Of a stretch of 14,060 bases of DNA, positions 6,996-12,820 are shown one piece after another. Origin of the DNA: UBA10161 sp964581105 (GTDB lineage Archaea > Micrarchaeota > Micrarchaeia > Anstonellales > Anstonellaceae); NCBI GenBank assembly GCA_964581105.1, contig CAZOMB010000025.1:1-14060 (forward strand). The letters run 5' to 3'. The number at the start of each line of letters is the position of its first letter. Position 1 is the first letter of the stretch. The notes under the pieces were generated by a model. That model did no database searches. It worked only from the letters and a program-made list of their open reading frames with translations, and was not told the origin of the DNA. Both the position numbers and the translations under genes were made by a program.

Positions 6996-7907
6996 TCACT
7001 TCTGTGCATCAATTAGCTCAGCCAGCCTTTTAATATCTGCCACATTCACAACTGGCTTTCCAAAGCTTTCAGAGTCATCCCTTATCCTTGGGCACGCAGT
7101 ATTTATGTAAGCCCCAATGCCTGTGAAATTGGAAATTGATGAGGGGCTAAGCTCATTTGCAACCAGCAAAACCACTTGTTTGCCCTTTTTCTCAAGCAGC
7201 TTTTTTGTGATTTTTGCTGCTTTCAAATTCATTTGCCCGCATTTTGTTGAGACAAGTATGCCGAATGAGCTTGCCTGCGAGGCTGCGAGAAGCGCGCCTT
7301 TTCTCCTTTTTTCAGCTTTTGCTATTTCCTCATTTATAAAGTAGCAGTCATTAATGTGCGGGTTTGCGCAAAGAACAGGCATATTTTTTGGCAGTGCAAG
7401 GGGGTGAAAGTTGCCCCCTCCAAAGTAAACAAGTGCATTAACTCCTGGCACCTTTGCTGCAGAAGAATCGCAGCCAAGCACTTGTCCCTTGTGCTGGGTG
7501 TGTTTTCCTCCTTTGCCAAGTTTCACAGAAATTCCACATTTCTCAAGCAGGTTTTGCACTTTTTGGGCATTTTTCGCATGCTGAACAGGAAAAACAAGGG
7601 AAACTTTTCCAGCCTTTTCCTTTTTCAGAAAGCTAGCCGCCTTTTTGAGCATTTTGCTGCAGGCTTTCCAGTCAACTTCAGAAAAGCACTCATTATATTC
7701 TATTTTGATTTTTCCCTTTACTTCCATGAATTTAGAGTGGCCAAAGTGGATTATTTTCTCTGCCCCAACTTTCCCAGCTTCATCAAGGCATAAGTCGCAT
7801 GCCCCAAAGCACGAAGAAGCAGAAACATATACAACATGCCCCTGGCTTTCAAGCTCTTCTGCCTTTTCAGGGGCCTGTTTTTTCAGGCCTTCAGGGAACT
7901 GGAGCAT
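6996..7907 (-). CDS. dph2: diphthamide biosynthesis enzyme Dph2 (radical SAM-type)
   Basis: This 303-residue protein makes the first step of diphthamide, transferring the 3-amino-3-carboxypropyl group of S-adenosylmethionine to a histidine of elongation factor 2. The three conserved cysteines that hold the 4Fe-4S cluster are present: Cys37 in FGACDLC, Cys146 in LGCDSS and Cys272 in NTACPRI. Their spacing resembles the P. horikoshii enzyme. FGHSKF (about 55-60), YFGGGNFHP (about 161-169) and STKCGQMN (about 220-227) are further family blocks. The N-terminus begins directly at LQFPEGL, so about 20 residues normally preceding this motif are missing. An in-frame TAG closely upstream rules out a longer form. 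The gene lies 18 nt after the FKBP gene, inside the operon. Confidence 0.9.
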   Translation of the reverse strand: MLQFPEGLKKQAPEKAEELESQGHVVYVSASSCFGACDLCLDEAGKVGAEKIIHFGHSKFMEVKGKIKIEYNECFSEVDWKACSKMLKKAASFLKKEKAGKVSLVFPVQHAKNAQKVQNLLEKCGISVKLGKGGKHTQHKGQVLGCDSSAAKVPGVNALVYFGGGNFHPLALPKNMPVLCANPHINDCYFINEEIAKAEKRRKGALLAASQASSFGILVSTKCGQMNLKAAKITKKLLEKKGKQVVLLVANELSPSSISNFTGIGAYINTACPRIRDDSESFGKPVVNVADIKRLAELIDAQK

Positions 7908-7925
7908 TATTTTCAGAAAACCGCC

Positions 7926-8510
7926 CTACTTAGAAGCCTTGGCTATTTTTTTCATCTTTATTGTGAAAACAAGGGTTTTTCCTGCCAGCTCATGGTTAAA
8001 GTCAACAACAACAGTCTCATTTTTTATCTCAATGACTTTTCCCATTGCCCCGTTTTCTGCTGAAAGCATGCTTCCAACCTTTATATCTCCAGAATTGCCA
8101 ATTCCCTTTACCGGTATTGAGATTATCCTGTCATCTGATTTTTGGCCATAAGCCTGTTCAGGAGCAAGTGTCACAGTCTTTTCATCACCCTCCTTCATTC
8201 CTATGATAGCATCGTCAAAGCCTGCAATCATCTGCCTTGCTCCTGCTGTAAATGTCAAAGCCTCATAGCTTGGCCTTAGGGGGAGATTTGCATTTTTTGC
8301 CTCAGACTCAATGCTCGTGTCAAATACTGTGCCGTCCTGCAGCTTTCCAATATAATCTACGCTTACTGTGTCTCCCCGTTCAACGGTCAACAGCCCTATT
8401 TCATTTTTCAAGTCATCACTCTCCTGTTTTACTTGTCCTATCCCTTTTTGAACATTTGTACAGCCTAAAAGCAAAAAGGCCAGCACCAAGGCAGCAAAGA
8501 TGCGCATCAA
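7926..8510 (-). CDS. FKBP-type peptidyl-prolyl isomerase, SlyD-like lipoprotein
   Basis: This 194-residue protein has a lipoprotein signal: a hydrophobic stretch at about residues 3-16 ending in the lipobox LLLGC, with Cys17 as the lipidated residue. It should therefore be anchored to the outer face of the membrane. After a short linker comes the FKBP domain: GDTVSVDYIGKLQDGTVFDTS (about 45-65), and AGARQMIAGFDDAIIGMKEGDEKTV (about 89-113), followed by PEQAYGQ. The insert and return strands (about 120-185) match the IF-domain chaperone arrangement of SlyD-like proteins. It speeds cis-trans prolyl isomerisation and likely helps fold exported proteins. It begins at one of two adjacent ATGs (8510 or 8507), 6 nt after the PEP synthase stop, so it is co-transcribed with it. 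Confidence 0.9.
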   Translation of the reverse strand: MMRIFAALVLAFLLLGCTNVQKGIGQVKQESDDLKNEIGLLTVERGDTVSVDYIGKLQDGTVFDTSIESEAKNANLPLRPSYEALTFTAGARQMIAGFDDAIIGMKEGDEKTVTLAPEQAYGQKSDDRIISIPVKGIGNSGDIKVGSMLSAENGAMGKVIEIKNETVVVDFNHELAGKTLVFTIKMKKIAKASK

Positions 8511-8516
8511 ATTACC

Positions 8517-10952
8517 CTAGTCATCAAAGCTACCCTTTTCCTCATCTGTTTCTTTGCTCAGCTTTGCCAGCCTTTTGAGAAGCACCTTCATTTCTGCGCT
8601 TGCAACAATCCTTTTTGTCCTCTCAATAGCATCAGGGTTGACTGACATGCTTGTAACTCCAAACTCAACAAGCCTTTCTGCAAAGTGCGGGTAAACTGAA
8701 GGGGCTTGGCCGCAAAGCGAGCAAGTAACTCCCTTCTCATTGCAGACTTTTACAACATGCTTGATTGCCCTAAGAACAGCTGCATTCCTTTCGTCAAACC
8801 CTTCTGCAAGGGTTGAGTTGTCCCTGTCAATGCCAAGTGTCAGCTGAGTAAGGTCATTGCTTCCAATGCTCACCCCGTCAATTCCCTCATTGCAGAATTG
8901 GTCAATCAGGAAAACTGTTGACGGCACTTCAACCATTATCCACAGCTTAAAGTCCCTTGTGTGATGTATTCCATGTGCCTTTAGCATCTCCTTTATTGCC
9001 CGAAGCTCTCCGACCCTTCTTACAAAGGGCAGCATTACCCACAGGTTTTTCATGCCAAACTCTTCGCGCACTTTTTTTATTGCTTTTAGCTCAAGCGAAA
9101 ACACATCTGGCTCCATTATGTATCTTGCGCATCCCCGGTAGCCCATCATCGGGTTTGCTTCCTCAGGCTCAAACTCCTGGCCCCCATCCAAATTCCTGTA
9201 CTCATTTGTCTTAAAGTCAGTTGTCCTATAAACAACAGGCCTTGGGTAAAACGCAGTTGCAAAAGTCCGCAGCTTGTCAGCAAGCTTTTCAATGAATTCC
9301 TTTTGCCTGCCTTGCTTGATTATCTTTTTTGGGTGTATTCCAATGTCTCCAATCATGAACTCTGCACGGAGTAAACCAACCCCGTCGCATGGAAGCTTTG
9401 ACACTTTTGCAGCCAAATCAACTTCTGCAAGGTTCACATAGATTTTGGTCCCTGTAACAGGCACTGAAGAAGCTTGCGAGCCTGCAAGGCCTGGAAGCTC
9501 ATGCTTTTGCTCTTCAAGCCCAACATCCCCATCATAAACTATGCCCCTGCTTGCGTCAACTGTGACAAGCTGGCCTTCTTTCAGCTTGTTCGTGCCATCC
9601 TTTGTACCAACAATGCATGGAATTCCCATTTCCCTGCTCACTATTGCGGCGTGGCAGGTCATTCCCCCAGAATTTGTGACAATTGCGCATGCCTTTTTCA
9701 TTGCAGGAACAAAATCAGGGGTTGTCATCTGTGTCACAAGCACATCTCCTTTTTTCACTTTTGGGATTTCTTTTGGGCCTGCAAGCAATACAACTTTTCC
9801 TTTTGCCACTCCTGGCGAGGCTCCAAGCCCGCGTGTTACAATTTTGTCAGCTGTAGGTTCGTTTGCCACTTTTCCACCTCTTTTTTCCTCCTCCTTTTTT
9901 ACTTCTGCTTTTATTTCCTGCTTTTGGGGAACTTTTTTCTTTTCCTCTTTTTCCTGTGAAATTGAAGGCACCCCAGAAAGAGGGCTTTCCACTTTTTTGA
10001 GGGTAGTAATTGGCCTTGACTGCACTATGTATATTTTTCCTTCTGCAAAAGCCCACTCAATGTCCTGTGGCTTGCCATAATGCTGCTCAATCCTTTTTCC
10101 AAACTTGGCAAGCTCAATTACTTGCTGGTCAGTTATTTTTTGCCTTGCCTGCATTTCTGCCCTTACATTCACTTTCTGGTTTTTCTCATTTACTTTTGCA
10201 ATCATCCATGTCTGCTTTGCAACATCCTTTATGTCTATTTTCAGGGAATTCTTGTCAACAATAAACCTGTCAGGTGTGACTGAGCCTGAGACAACCACTT
10301 CTCCAAGCCCATATGCTGCCTCAATTGCAATCTTGTTTGCTTTTTGAGTCATTGGGTCAACAGTGAAAAGCACGCCTGCCTTTTCAGACTGGACCATCTG
10401 CTGCACAACTGCTGCAAGCCCTACTTTCAGATGGTCAAAGTTGTTGTTGACCCTGTAGTAAATGGAGCGCTTCTCAAACAATGAGGCCCAGCACTCTTTG
10501 ACTGCCTGCACGCAGTTTTCAGCCCCTTTCACATTCAGGAAGGTTGACTGCTGGCCTGCAAAAGAGGCTTCTGGCAAATCTTCAGCAGTTGCAGAGCTTC
10601 TCACTGCAACAAAAGGCTCTTTTCCGCTTTTTTTTGCCATGCTCTTATAGGCGTTGAGTATGTCATCCCTAAGCGCTTTTGGTATTTCTCCGCCCAATAT
10701 GCTGTTTTTGATTGTCTCAGAAGCCTTGCTGAGCTGGTCAGTTTTCTCAACATCCAGCCCGTCTGTCATCTCTTTTATCATTCTCTCTATTTTGTTGTGC
10801 CTTATGAATAGAAAATAAGCCCCTGAAGTAGTGACAAAGCCATCAGGCACAGGAAGGCCGGCAGCAGCCATTTCTCCTAAATTTGCCCCCTTTCCCCCTA
10901 CTTGGGCAAGGCTAGTCTTCCTAATCTCTGAAAACCACATGATATTTTTCAT
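8517..10952 (-). CDS. ppsA: phosphoenolpyruvate synthase
   Basis: This 811-residue enzyme interconverts pyruvate + ATP + water and PEP + AMP + phosphate, the entry step of gluconeogenesis. Domain order is classical. An ATP-grasp domain spans about 1-315 (GGKGANLGEM, VRSSATAEDLPEASFAGQQ, AAYGLGEVVVSG, QSRPITTL). The swivelling phosphohistidine domain spans about 372-475, with catalytic His434 in GGMTCHAAIVSREMGIP. The PEP/pyruvate TIM barrel spans about 500-785, with GVGLLRAEFM, MVEVPS, GSNDLTQL and the catalytic Cys747 in LCGQAPS. Between domains 1 and 2 lies a Lys/Glu-rich linker (about 330-365) that is longer than usual. ATG 10952 is chosen because GGGGTG lies just upstream and the family start MxNIMWFSEI follows; the frame is open to 10982 without supporting signals. 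It is the first gene of the operon. Confidence 0.95.
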   Translation of the reverse strand: MKNIMWFSEIRKTSLAQVGGKGANLGEMAAAGLPVPDGFVTTSGAYFLFIRHNKIERMIKEMTDGLDVEKTDQLSKASETIKNSILGGEIPKALRDDILNAYKSMAKKSGKEPFVAVRSSATAEDLPEASFAGQQSTFLNVKGAENCVQAVKECWASLFEKRSIYYRVNNNFDHLKVGLAAVVQQMVQSEKAGVLFTVDPMTQKANKIAIEAAYGLGEVVVSGSVTPDRFIVDKNSLKIDIKDVAKQTWMIAKVNEKNQKVNVRAEMQARQKITDQQVIELAKFGKRIEQHYGKPQDIEWAFAEGKIYIVQSRPITTLKKVESPLSGVPSISQEKEEKKKVPQKQEIKAEVKKEEEKRGGKVANEPTADKIVTRGLGASPGVAKGKVVLLAGPKEIPKVKKGDVLVTQMTTPDFVPAMKKACAIVTNSGGMTCHAAIVSREMGIPCIVGTKDGTNKLKEGQLVTVDASRGIVYDGDVGLEEQKHELPGLAGSQASSVPVTGTKIYVNLAEVDLAAKVSKLPCDGVGLLRAEFMIGDIGIHPKKIIKQGRQKEFIEKLADKLRTFATAFYPRPVVYRTTDFKTNEYRNLDGGQEFEPEEANPMMGYRGCARYIMEPDVFSLELKAIKKVREEFGMKNLWVMLPFVRRVGELRAIKEMLKAHGIHHTRDFKLWIMVEVPSTVFLIDQFCNEGIDGVSIGSNDLTQLTLGIDRDNSTLAEGFDERNAAVLRAIKHVVKVCNEKGVTCSLCGQAPSVYPHFAERLVEFGVTSMSVNPDAIERTKRIVASAEMKVLLKRLAKLSKETDEEKGSFDD

Positions 10953-10998
10953 AATCGCACCCCAAACACCAAAAGATGGCAAAATAACTCTCGCTAAG

Positions 10999-11006
10999 TA
11001 TTAAAA
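10999..11006. promoter_or_regulatory. shared TATA box for divergent ppsA operon and tRNA-Lys
   Basis: TATTAAAA on the plus strand (TTTTAATA on the minus strand) is centred about 28 nt upstream of the first base of tRNA-Lys (11031). It is also about 50 nt upstream of the ppsA ATG (10952), giving a short leader that holds GGGGTG. No second TATA-like box is seen in the 78 nt between the two genes, so one near-symmetric box probably drives both directions. Confidence 0.6.
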
Positions 11007-11070
11007 GGTTATGAAACTCCAAAACCCAACGGGCTCGTAACTCAGCTTGGCCTAGAGTGTCTGGCTTTTA

Positions 11071-11170
11071 AGAACCCTTTTGTCTGCGGACAAAAGCGTT
11101 CACGGAAAACTGTGTTGTTTTCCGAAAAAGCACTGGCTCATGCGCGATTGTGCGCATTGCCTCTGAGGAA
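11071..11170 (+). other. tRNA-Lys anticodon-loop intron (position 37/38), 100 nt
   Basis: The boundaries follow the archaeal bulge-helix-bulge rule. Exon CTTT (11065-11068) pairs with intron GAGG (11165-11168), using two G-U pairs. The flanking three-base bulges are TAA, cut TA^A, and AAA, cut AA^A. Splicing restores the loop CTTTTAA. The intron holds three separate hairpins: 11077-11096 (8 bp, CTTTTGTC/GACAAAAG), 11103-11124 (8 bp, CGGAAAAC/GTTTTCCG) and 11140-11157 (6 bp, ATGCGC/GCGCAT). No ORF or homing-endonuclease motif is seen. Confidence 0.85.
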
Positions 11171-11190
11171 ACCAGAAAGCCGTGGGTTCG

Positions 11191-11239
11191 GACCTTTTTT
11201 GGGATGCCTAAAAAGCTCCACCAAAAATCGTCGCCCAAA
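11191..11239 (+). other. tRNA-Lys T-loop intron (about position 57/58), 49 nt
   Basis: The T stem halves GTGGG and CCCAC are 56 nt apart instead of 7, so about 49 nt must be removed. Placing the cut after TTCG and before AAT restores TTCGAAT with the conserved A58; a shift of one base is equally possible mechanically. TTTTTGG (11196-11202) pairs with CCAAAAA (11221-11227) to form the intron core helix. I could not draw a fully canonical bulge-helix-bulge here, so the exact ends are inferred. Confidence 0.75.
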
Positions 11240-11275
11240 AATCCCACCGAGCCCGTTTATTTTCACAGTGGTTTT

Positions 11276-11932
11276 ATGAAAGAGAAATTCCCAGGCGTTT
11301 ATTTGCTCAATGAAAAGCTTGCAACCTGCTCTTTAGCCCCTGGCTTTCGGGTATATGGGGAAAAGCTTGTCAAAAAAGCAAACAAAGAGTACAGGCTTTG
11401 GGACATTTACAGGAGCAAATTGGCAGCAGCAATTCACAAGGGATTAAAGCAGATGCCAATAAAGCCAGGCTCAAAAGTCCTTTACCTCGGGGCAGCAACA
11501 GGCACAACAGCATCACATGTGTCAGACATAGTTAGGGAAAAAGGGGAAGTATTTTGCGTTGAATTTGCGCAGCGCTCAATGAGGGATTTGCTGAACACTT
11601 GCGAAAAAAGGCACAACATGCTGCCAATAATGGGGGATGCTCGCCAGCCAGAGACTTACAAAGATGACATAGGTAAAGTAGATATTATTTACCAGGATGT
11701 TGCCCAGCCAGACCAGGACGAAATATTCCTGAAAAACAGCCAAATGTTCCTCAAAAAGGGCGGCTGGGGGATGATTTGCATAAAGTCCCAAAGCATTGAT
11801 GTGACGCGCCAGCCACAAAAGATATTTGATGAATTTGTGGAAAAAATCTCGTCAGAAATTGATGTTTCAGAAAAAATCGGGCTTGCTCCTTATGACCTTG
11901 AGCATCTTTTTGTTACAGGCAAGAAAAAGTAA
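11276..11932 (+). CDS. flpA: fibrillarin-like rRNA/tRNA 2'-O-methyltransferase
   Basis: This 218-residue catalytic subunit of the C/D-box ribonucleoprotein methylates ribose 2'-OH groups in rRNA and tRNA, directed by guide sRNAs together with Nop5 and L7Ae. The N-terminus MKEKFPGVY is typical of archaeal fibrillarin, as is the LAPGFRVYGEKLV block (about 20-32). SAM motif I is VLYLGAATGTTASHVSDIV (about 68-86), followed by VFCVEFAQRSMRDLL. The K-D-K-H catalytic set is visible at Lys49, Asp141 (YQDVAQPDQ), Lys170 (CIKSQSID) and His210 (LEHLF). The ATG at 11276 is the family start. The frame stays open upstream to a TTG at 11150, but that region is the tRNA. It lies 20 nt downstream of tRNA-Lys with no good promoter or strong ribosome site between, so read-through from the tRNA is likely. 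Its usual partner nop5 is not adjacent here. Confidence 0.95.
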   Translation: MKEKFPGVYLLNEKLATCSLAPGFRVYGEKLVKKANKEYRLWDIYRSKLAAAIHKGLKQMPIKPGSKVLYLGAATGTTASHVSDIVREKGEVFCVEFAQRSMRDLLNTCEKRHNMLPIMGDARQPETYKDDIGKVDIIYQDVAQPDQDEIFLKNSQMFLKKGGWGMICIKSQSIDVTRQPQKIFDEFVEKISSEIDVSEKIGLAPYDLEHLFVTGKKK

Positions 11933-11943
11933 CTTATATAAAC
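11933..11943 (+). promoter_or_regulatory. TATA box of leader copy A
   Basis: CTTATATAAAC directly follows the fibrillarin stop codon. Its centre is about 27 nt before 11965, where the sequence shared with leader copy B begins, so transcription should start at or next to CACAGGTG. Confidence 0.7.
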
Positions 11944-11964
11944 AACTGGCTTCAGATAATCAGC

Positions 11965-12152
11965 CACAGGTGCTAACCATGAAGGAAGATACAGGCAAAA
12001 ACAGATTCTCATGCGTTAGCTTTGGCTTCTTCTTTACTCACTAGTTCTCGCCTGGGTGGCTTGGCAAGTGCTTGGGCGTTTGGAAAAAACCTTTAGCACA
12101 AGCCTTTTTTTCCTTGCTGCAGGGTTTGAAAAAAATAAAATGAGGTGTTCAT
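11965..12152 (+). ncRNA. structured 5' leader RNA, copy A (candidate cis-regulatory RNA)
   Basis: This 188-nt leader precedes the 60-residue gene at 12153. It begins CACAGGTGCTAAC, identical to copy B. GCTAAC (11972-11977) pairs with GTTAGC (12015-12020), and CATGA (11978-11982) continues the helix with TCATG (12009-12013). A G-U-rich hairpin lies at about 12050-12079 (CGCC...GGGCG). At the 3' end a T-tract (12105-12111) can pair either with GGAAAAAA before it (12082-12089) or with GAAAAAAA after it (12128-12135), just before GAGGTG (12142-12147). A 21-codon SD-led ORF (11979-12044) lies inside. I recognise no known riboswitch, snoRNA or SRP signature. Confidence 0.6.
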
Positions 12153-12335
12153 ATGAAAACAAAAGAATTGAAAAAAAAGAAGTTGACAAAAATTGGAAAA
12201 GGGCAGGAAAACGGGATTTCAAAAAAATACAAGGAGCTTCTCAAAGAGCCTGTTGGAAAAACGATGCTGAGAAGTCTGAAGAAGACAGGTGAAACCCTTT
12301 ACAACGAAGATGACGGGATGAAAGAGTGCTTCTGA
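12153..12335 (+). CDS. small basic protein of unknown function
   Basis: I do not recognise this 60-residue, strongly basic protein. The first twelve residues are almost all Lys with Thr and Leu (MKTKELKKKKLT), a central KKYKELLKEPVGKTMLRSLKK part is probably helical, and the end is acidic and polar (NEDDGMKECF). It could bind nucleic acid, but no motif proves this. Reality of the gene rests on its ATG, preceded by a well-placed GAGGTG (12142-12147) and the TATA-driven leader A. The equally placed ATG of the second unit encodes an unrelated HTH protein. There is no similarity to the second small protein apart from size. Confidence 0.55.
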   Translation: MKTKELKKKKLTKIGKGQENGISKKYKELLKEPVGKTMLRSLKKTGETLYNEDDGMKECF

Positions 12336-12358
12336 AGAGAGGGGAATTTAGATACAAA

Positions 12359-12368
12359 CCTATAAAAG
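12359..12368 (+). promoter_or_regulatory. TATA box of leader copy B
   Basis: CCTATAAAAG lies about 27 nt before 12390, where CACAGGTGCTAAC recurs. This is the same spacing as in copy A, which supports a shared transcription start architecture. Confidence 0.7.
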
Positions 12369-12389
12369 AGATTGCAGGCACAATGCATT

Positions 12390-12601
12390 CACAGGTGCTA
12401 ACATGTGGCAGCAAGAACAAAATAAAGCCGTTGCAACATGGGTTAGCCTTGCTAATCTTATTTTTCCAAAGATGCACTGCTACAGGCAGTAGCTTCTGGC
12501 CTTTGTGATCTGGCAATTTGCTTTGGCCTCTTGAAAAAAAACCCATAGCAGATGCTTTTTTCCCTGCTTTTGCGGTTTGAAAAAACAAAAGAGGTGCTTA
12601 T
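12390..12601 (+). ncRNA. structured 5' leader RNA, copy B (candidate cis-regulatory RNA)
   Basis: This 212-nt leader precedes the HTH gene at 12602. CACAGGTGCTAAC (12390-12402) is identical to copy A. GCTAAC pairs with GTTAGC (12442-12447), and ATGT (12403-12406) with ACAT (12436-12439); the last pair is T-A here and A-T in copy A, a compensatory change. GCTAC/GTAGC form a hairpin near 12479-12493 that copy A lacks. The 3' part keeps TGGCAA, A8 (12534-12541), TAGCA, T6 (12556-12561), GGTTTG, A6 (12580-12585) and GAGGTG (12591-12596). A 29-codon SD-led ORF (12403-12492) lies inside; its peptide does not resemble that of copy A. Confidence 0.6.
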
Positions 12602-12784
12602 ATGCAAAATGGGGGTTCAGAAGATGCACAGAAAAGAGGAAGGCCAAAAAGGCTCACAGGATCAGAGCTTAACCTTGCGCAAAGGCTCTACTTTGAGGAG
12701 GGCTTTTCAATGCGCGACGTTGCAGATGCTTTGTCTGTTTCGCACATGACAGTGTGGAGGGCAATATCAGAGGGCCAAACCTAA
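12602..12784 (+). CDS. stand-alone HTH protein resembling the DNA-binding end of Hin-type recombinases
   Basis: This 60-residue protein consists almost wholly of one helix-turn-helix unit. RGRPKRLTGSELNLAQRLYF (about 12-31) and EGFSMRDVADALSVSHMTVWRAIS (about 33-56) follow the pattern of the C-terminal domain of serine recombinases such as Hin, with the GRPK minor-groove arm. The catalytic resolvase domain is absent: the eleven residues before the arm are polar and unrelated. It is either a small transcription regulator or a remnant of a recombinase that has been kept in frame. GAGGTG (12591-12596) and the structured leader B precede ATG 12602. It is convergent with the asparagine-synthetase-like gene, with 14 nt between stops. 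One plausible role is feedback control of its own leader or of the neighbouring small gene, but nothing shows this directly. Confidence 0.7.
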   Translation: MQNGGSEDAQKRGRPKRLTGSELNLAQRLYFEEGFSMRDVADALSVSHMTVWRAISEGQT

Positions 12785-12792
12785 TGAGCTGG

Positions 12793-12820
12793 CTGGCTTT
12801 AGCCAGTTTTCCTCTTTTTT
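12793..12820 (+). terminator. hairpin and T-rich tail after the HTH gene
   Basis: CTGGCT (12793-12798) pairs with AGCCAG (12801-12806) and is followed on the plus strand by a T-rich run. It overlaps the last codons of the convergent gene. Archaeal termination needs mainly the T-run, so the hairpin may be incidental. Confidence 0.4.

Larger units (their letters stand above)
11031..11255 (+). tRNA. tRNA-Lys(UUU) with two introns
   Basis: After removal of two introns the gene folds into a 76-nt tRNA. The acceptor stem GGGCTCG pairs with CGAGCCC (11248-11254) in seven perfect pairs, with discriminator G11255 and no encoded CCA. The D stem is ACTC/GAGT with GG in the loop. The anticodon stem TCTGG (11060-11064) pairs with CCAGA (11172-11176), and the loop is CTTTTAA with anticodon TTT (11067-11069). 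The variable loop is AAGCC. The T stem GTGGG (11182-11186) pairs with CCCAC (11243-11247). The exons are 11031-11070, 11171 to about 11190, and about 11240-11255. A TATA box lies 28 nt upstream. An ORF starting TTG at 11150 overlaps the tRNA and is not credible. Confidence 0.92.

Noticed and set aside
9474..10080. Long plus-strand open frames opposite ppsA
   Set aside because: They are out-of-phase shadows of a well-conserved enzyme; their Phe- and Ser-rich composition comes from antisense Lys/Glu codons.
11150..11275. N-terminal extension of fibrillarin from a TTG at 11150
   Set aside because: The extension overlaps the end of the first intron, two exons and the T-loop intron of tRNA-Lys; the family start MKEKFPGV is at 11276.
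11965..12601. Leader pair as ends of an insertion sequence, or as C/D or H/ACA guide RNAs
   Set aside because: There is no transposase and no inverted repeats at the ends. The C/D box pair RTGATGA/CTGA and a 3' ACA with K-turn are not evident. Promoter plus ribosome-site architecture fits a leader better.
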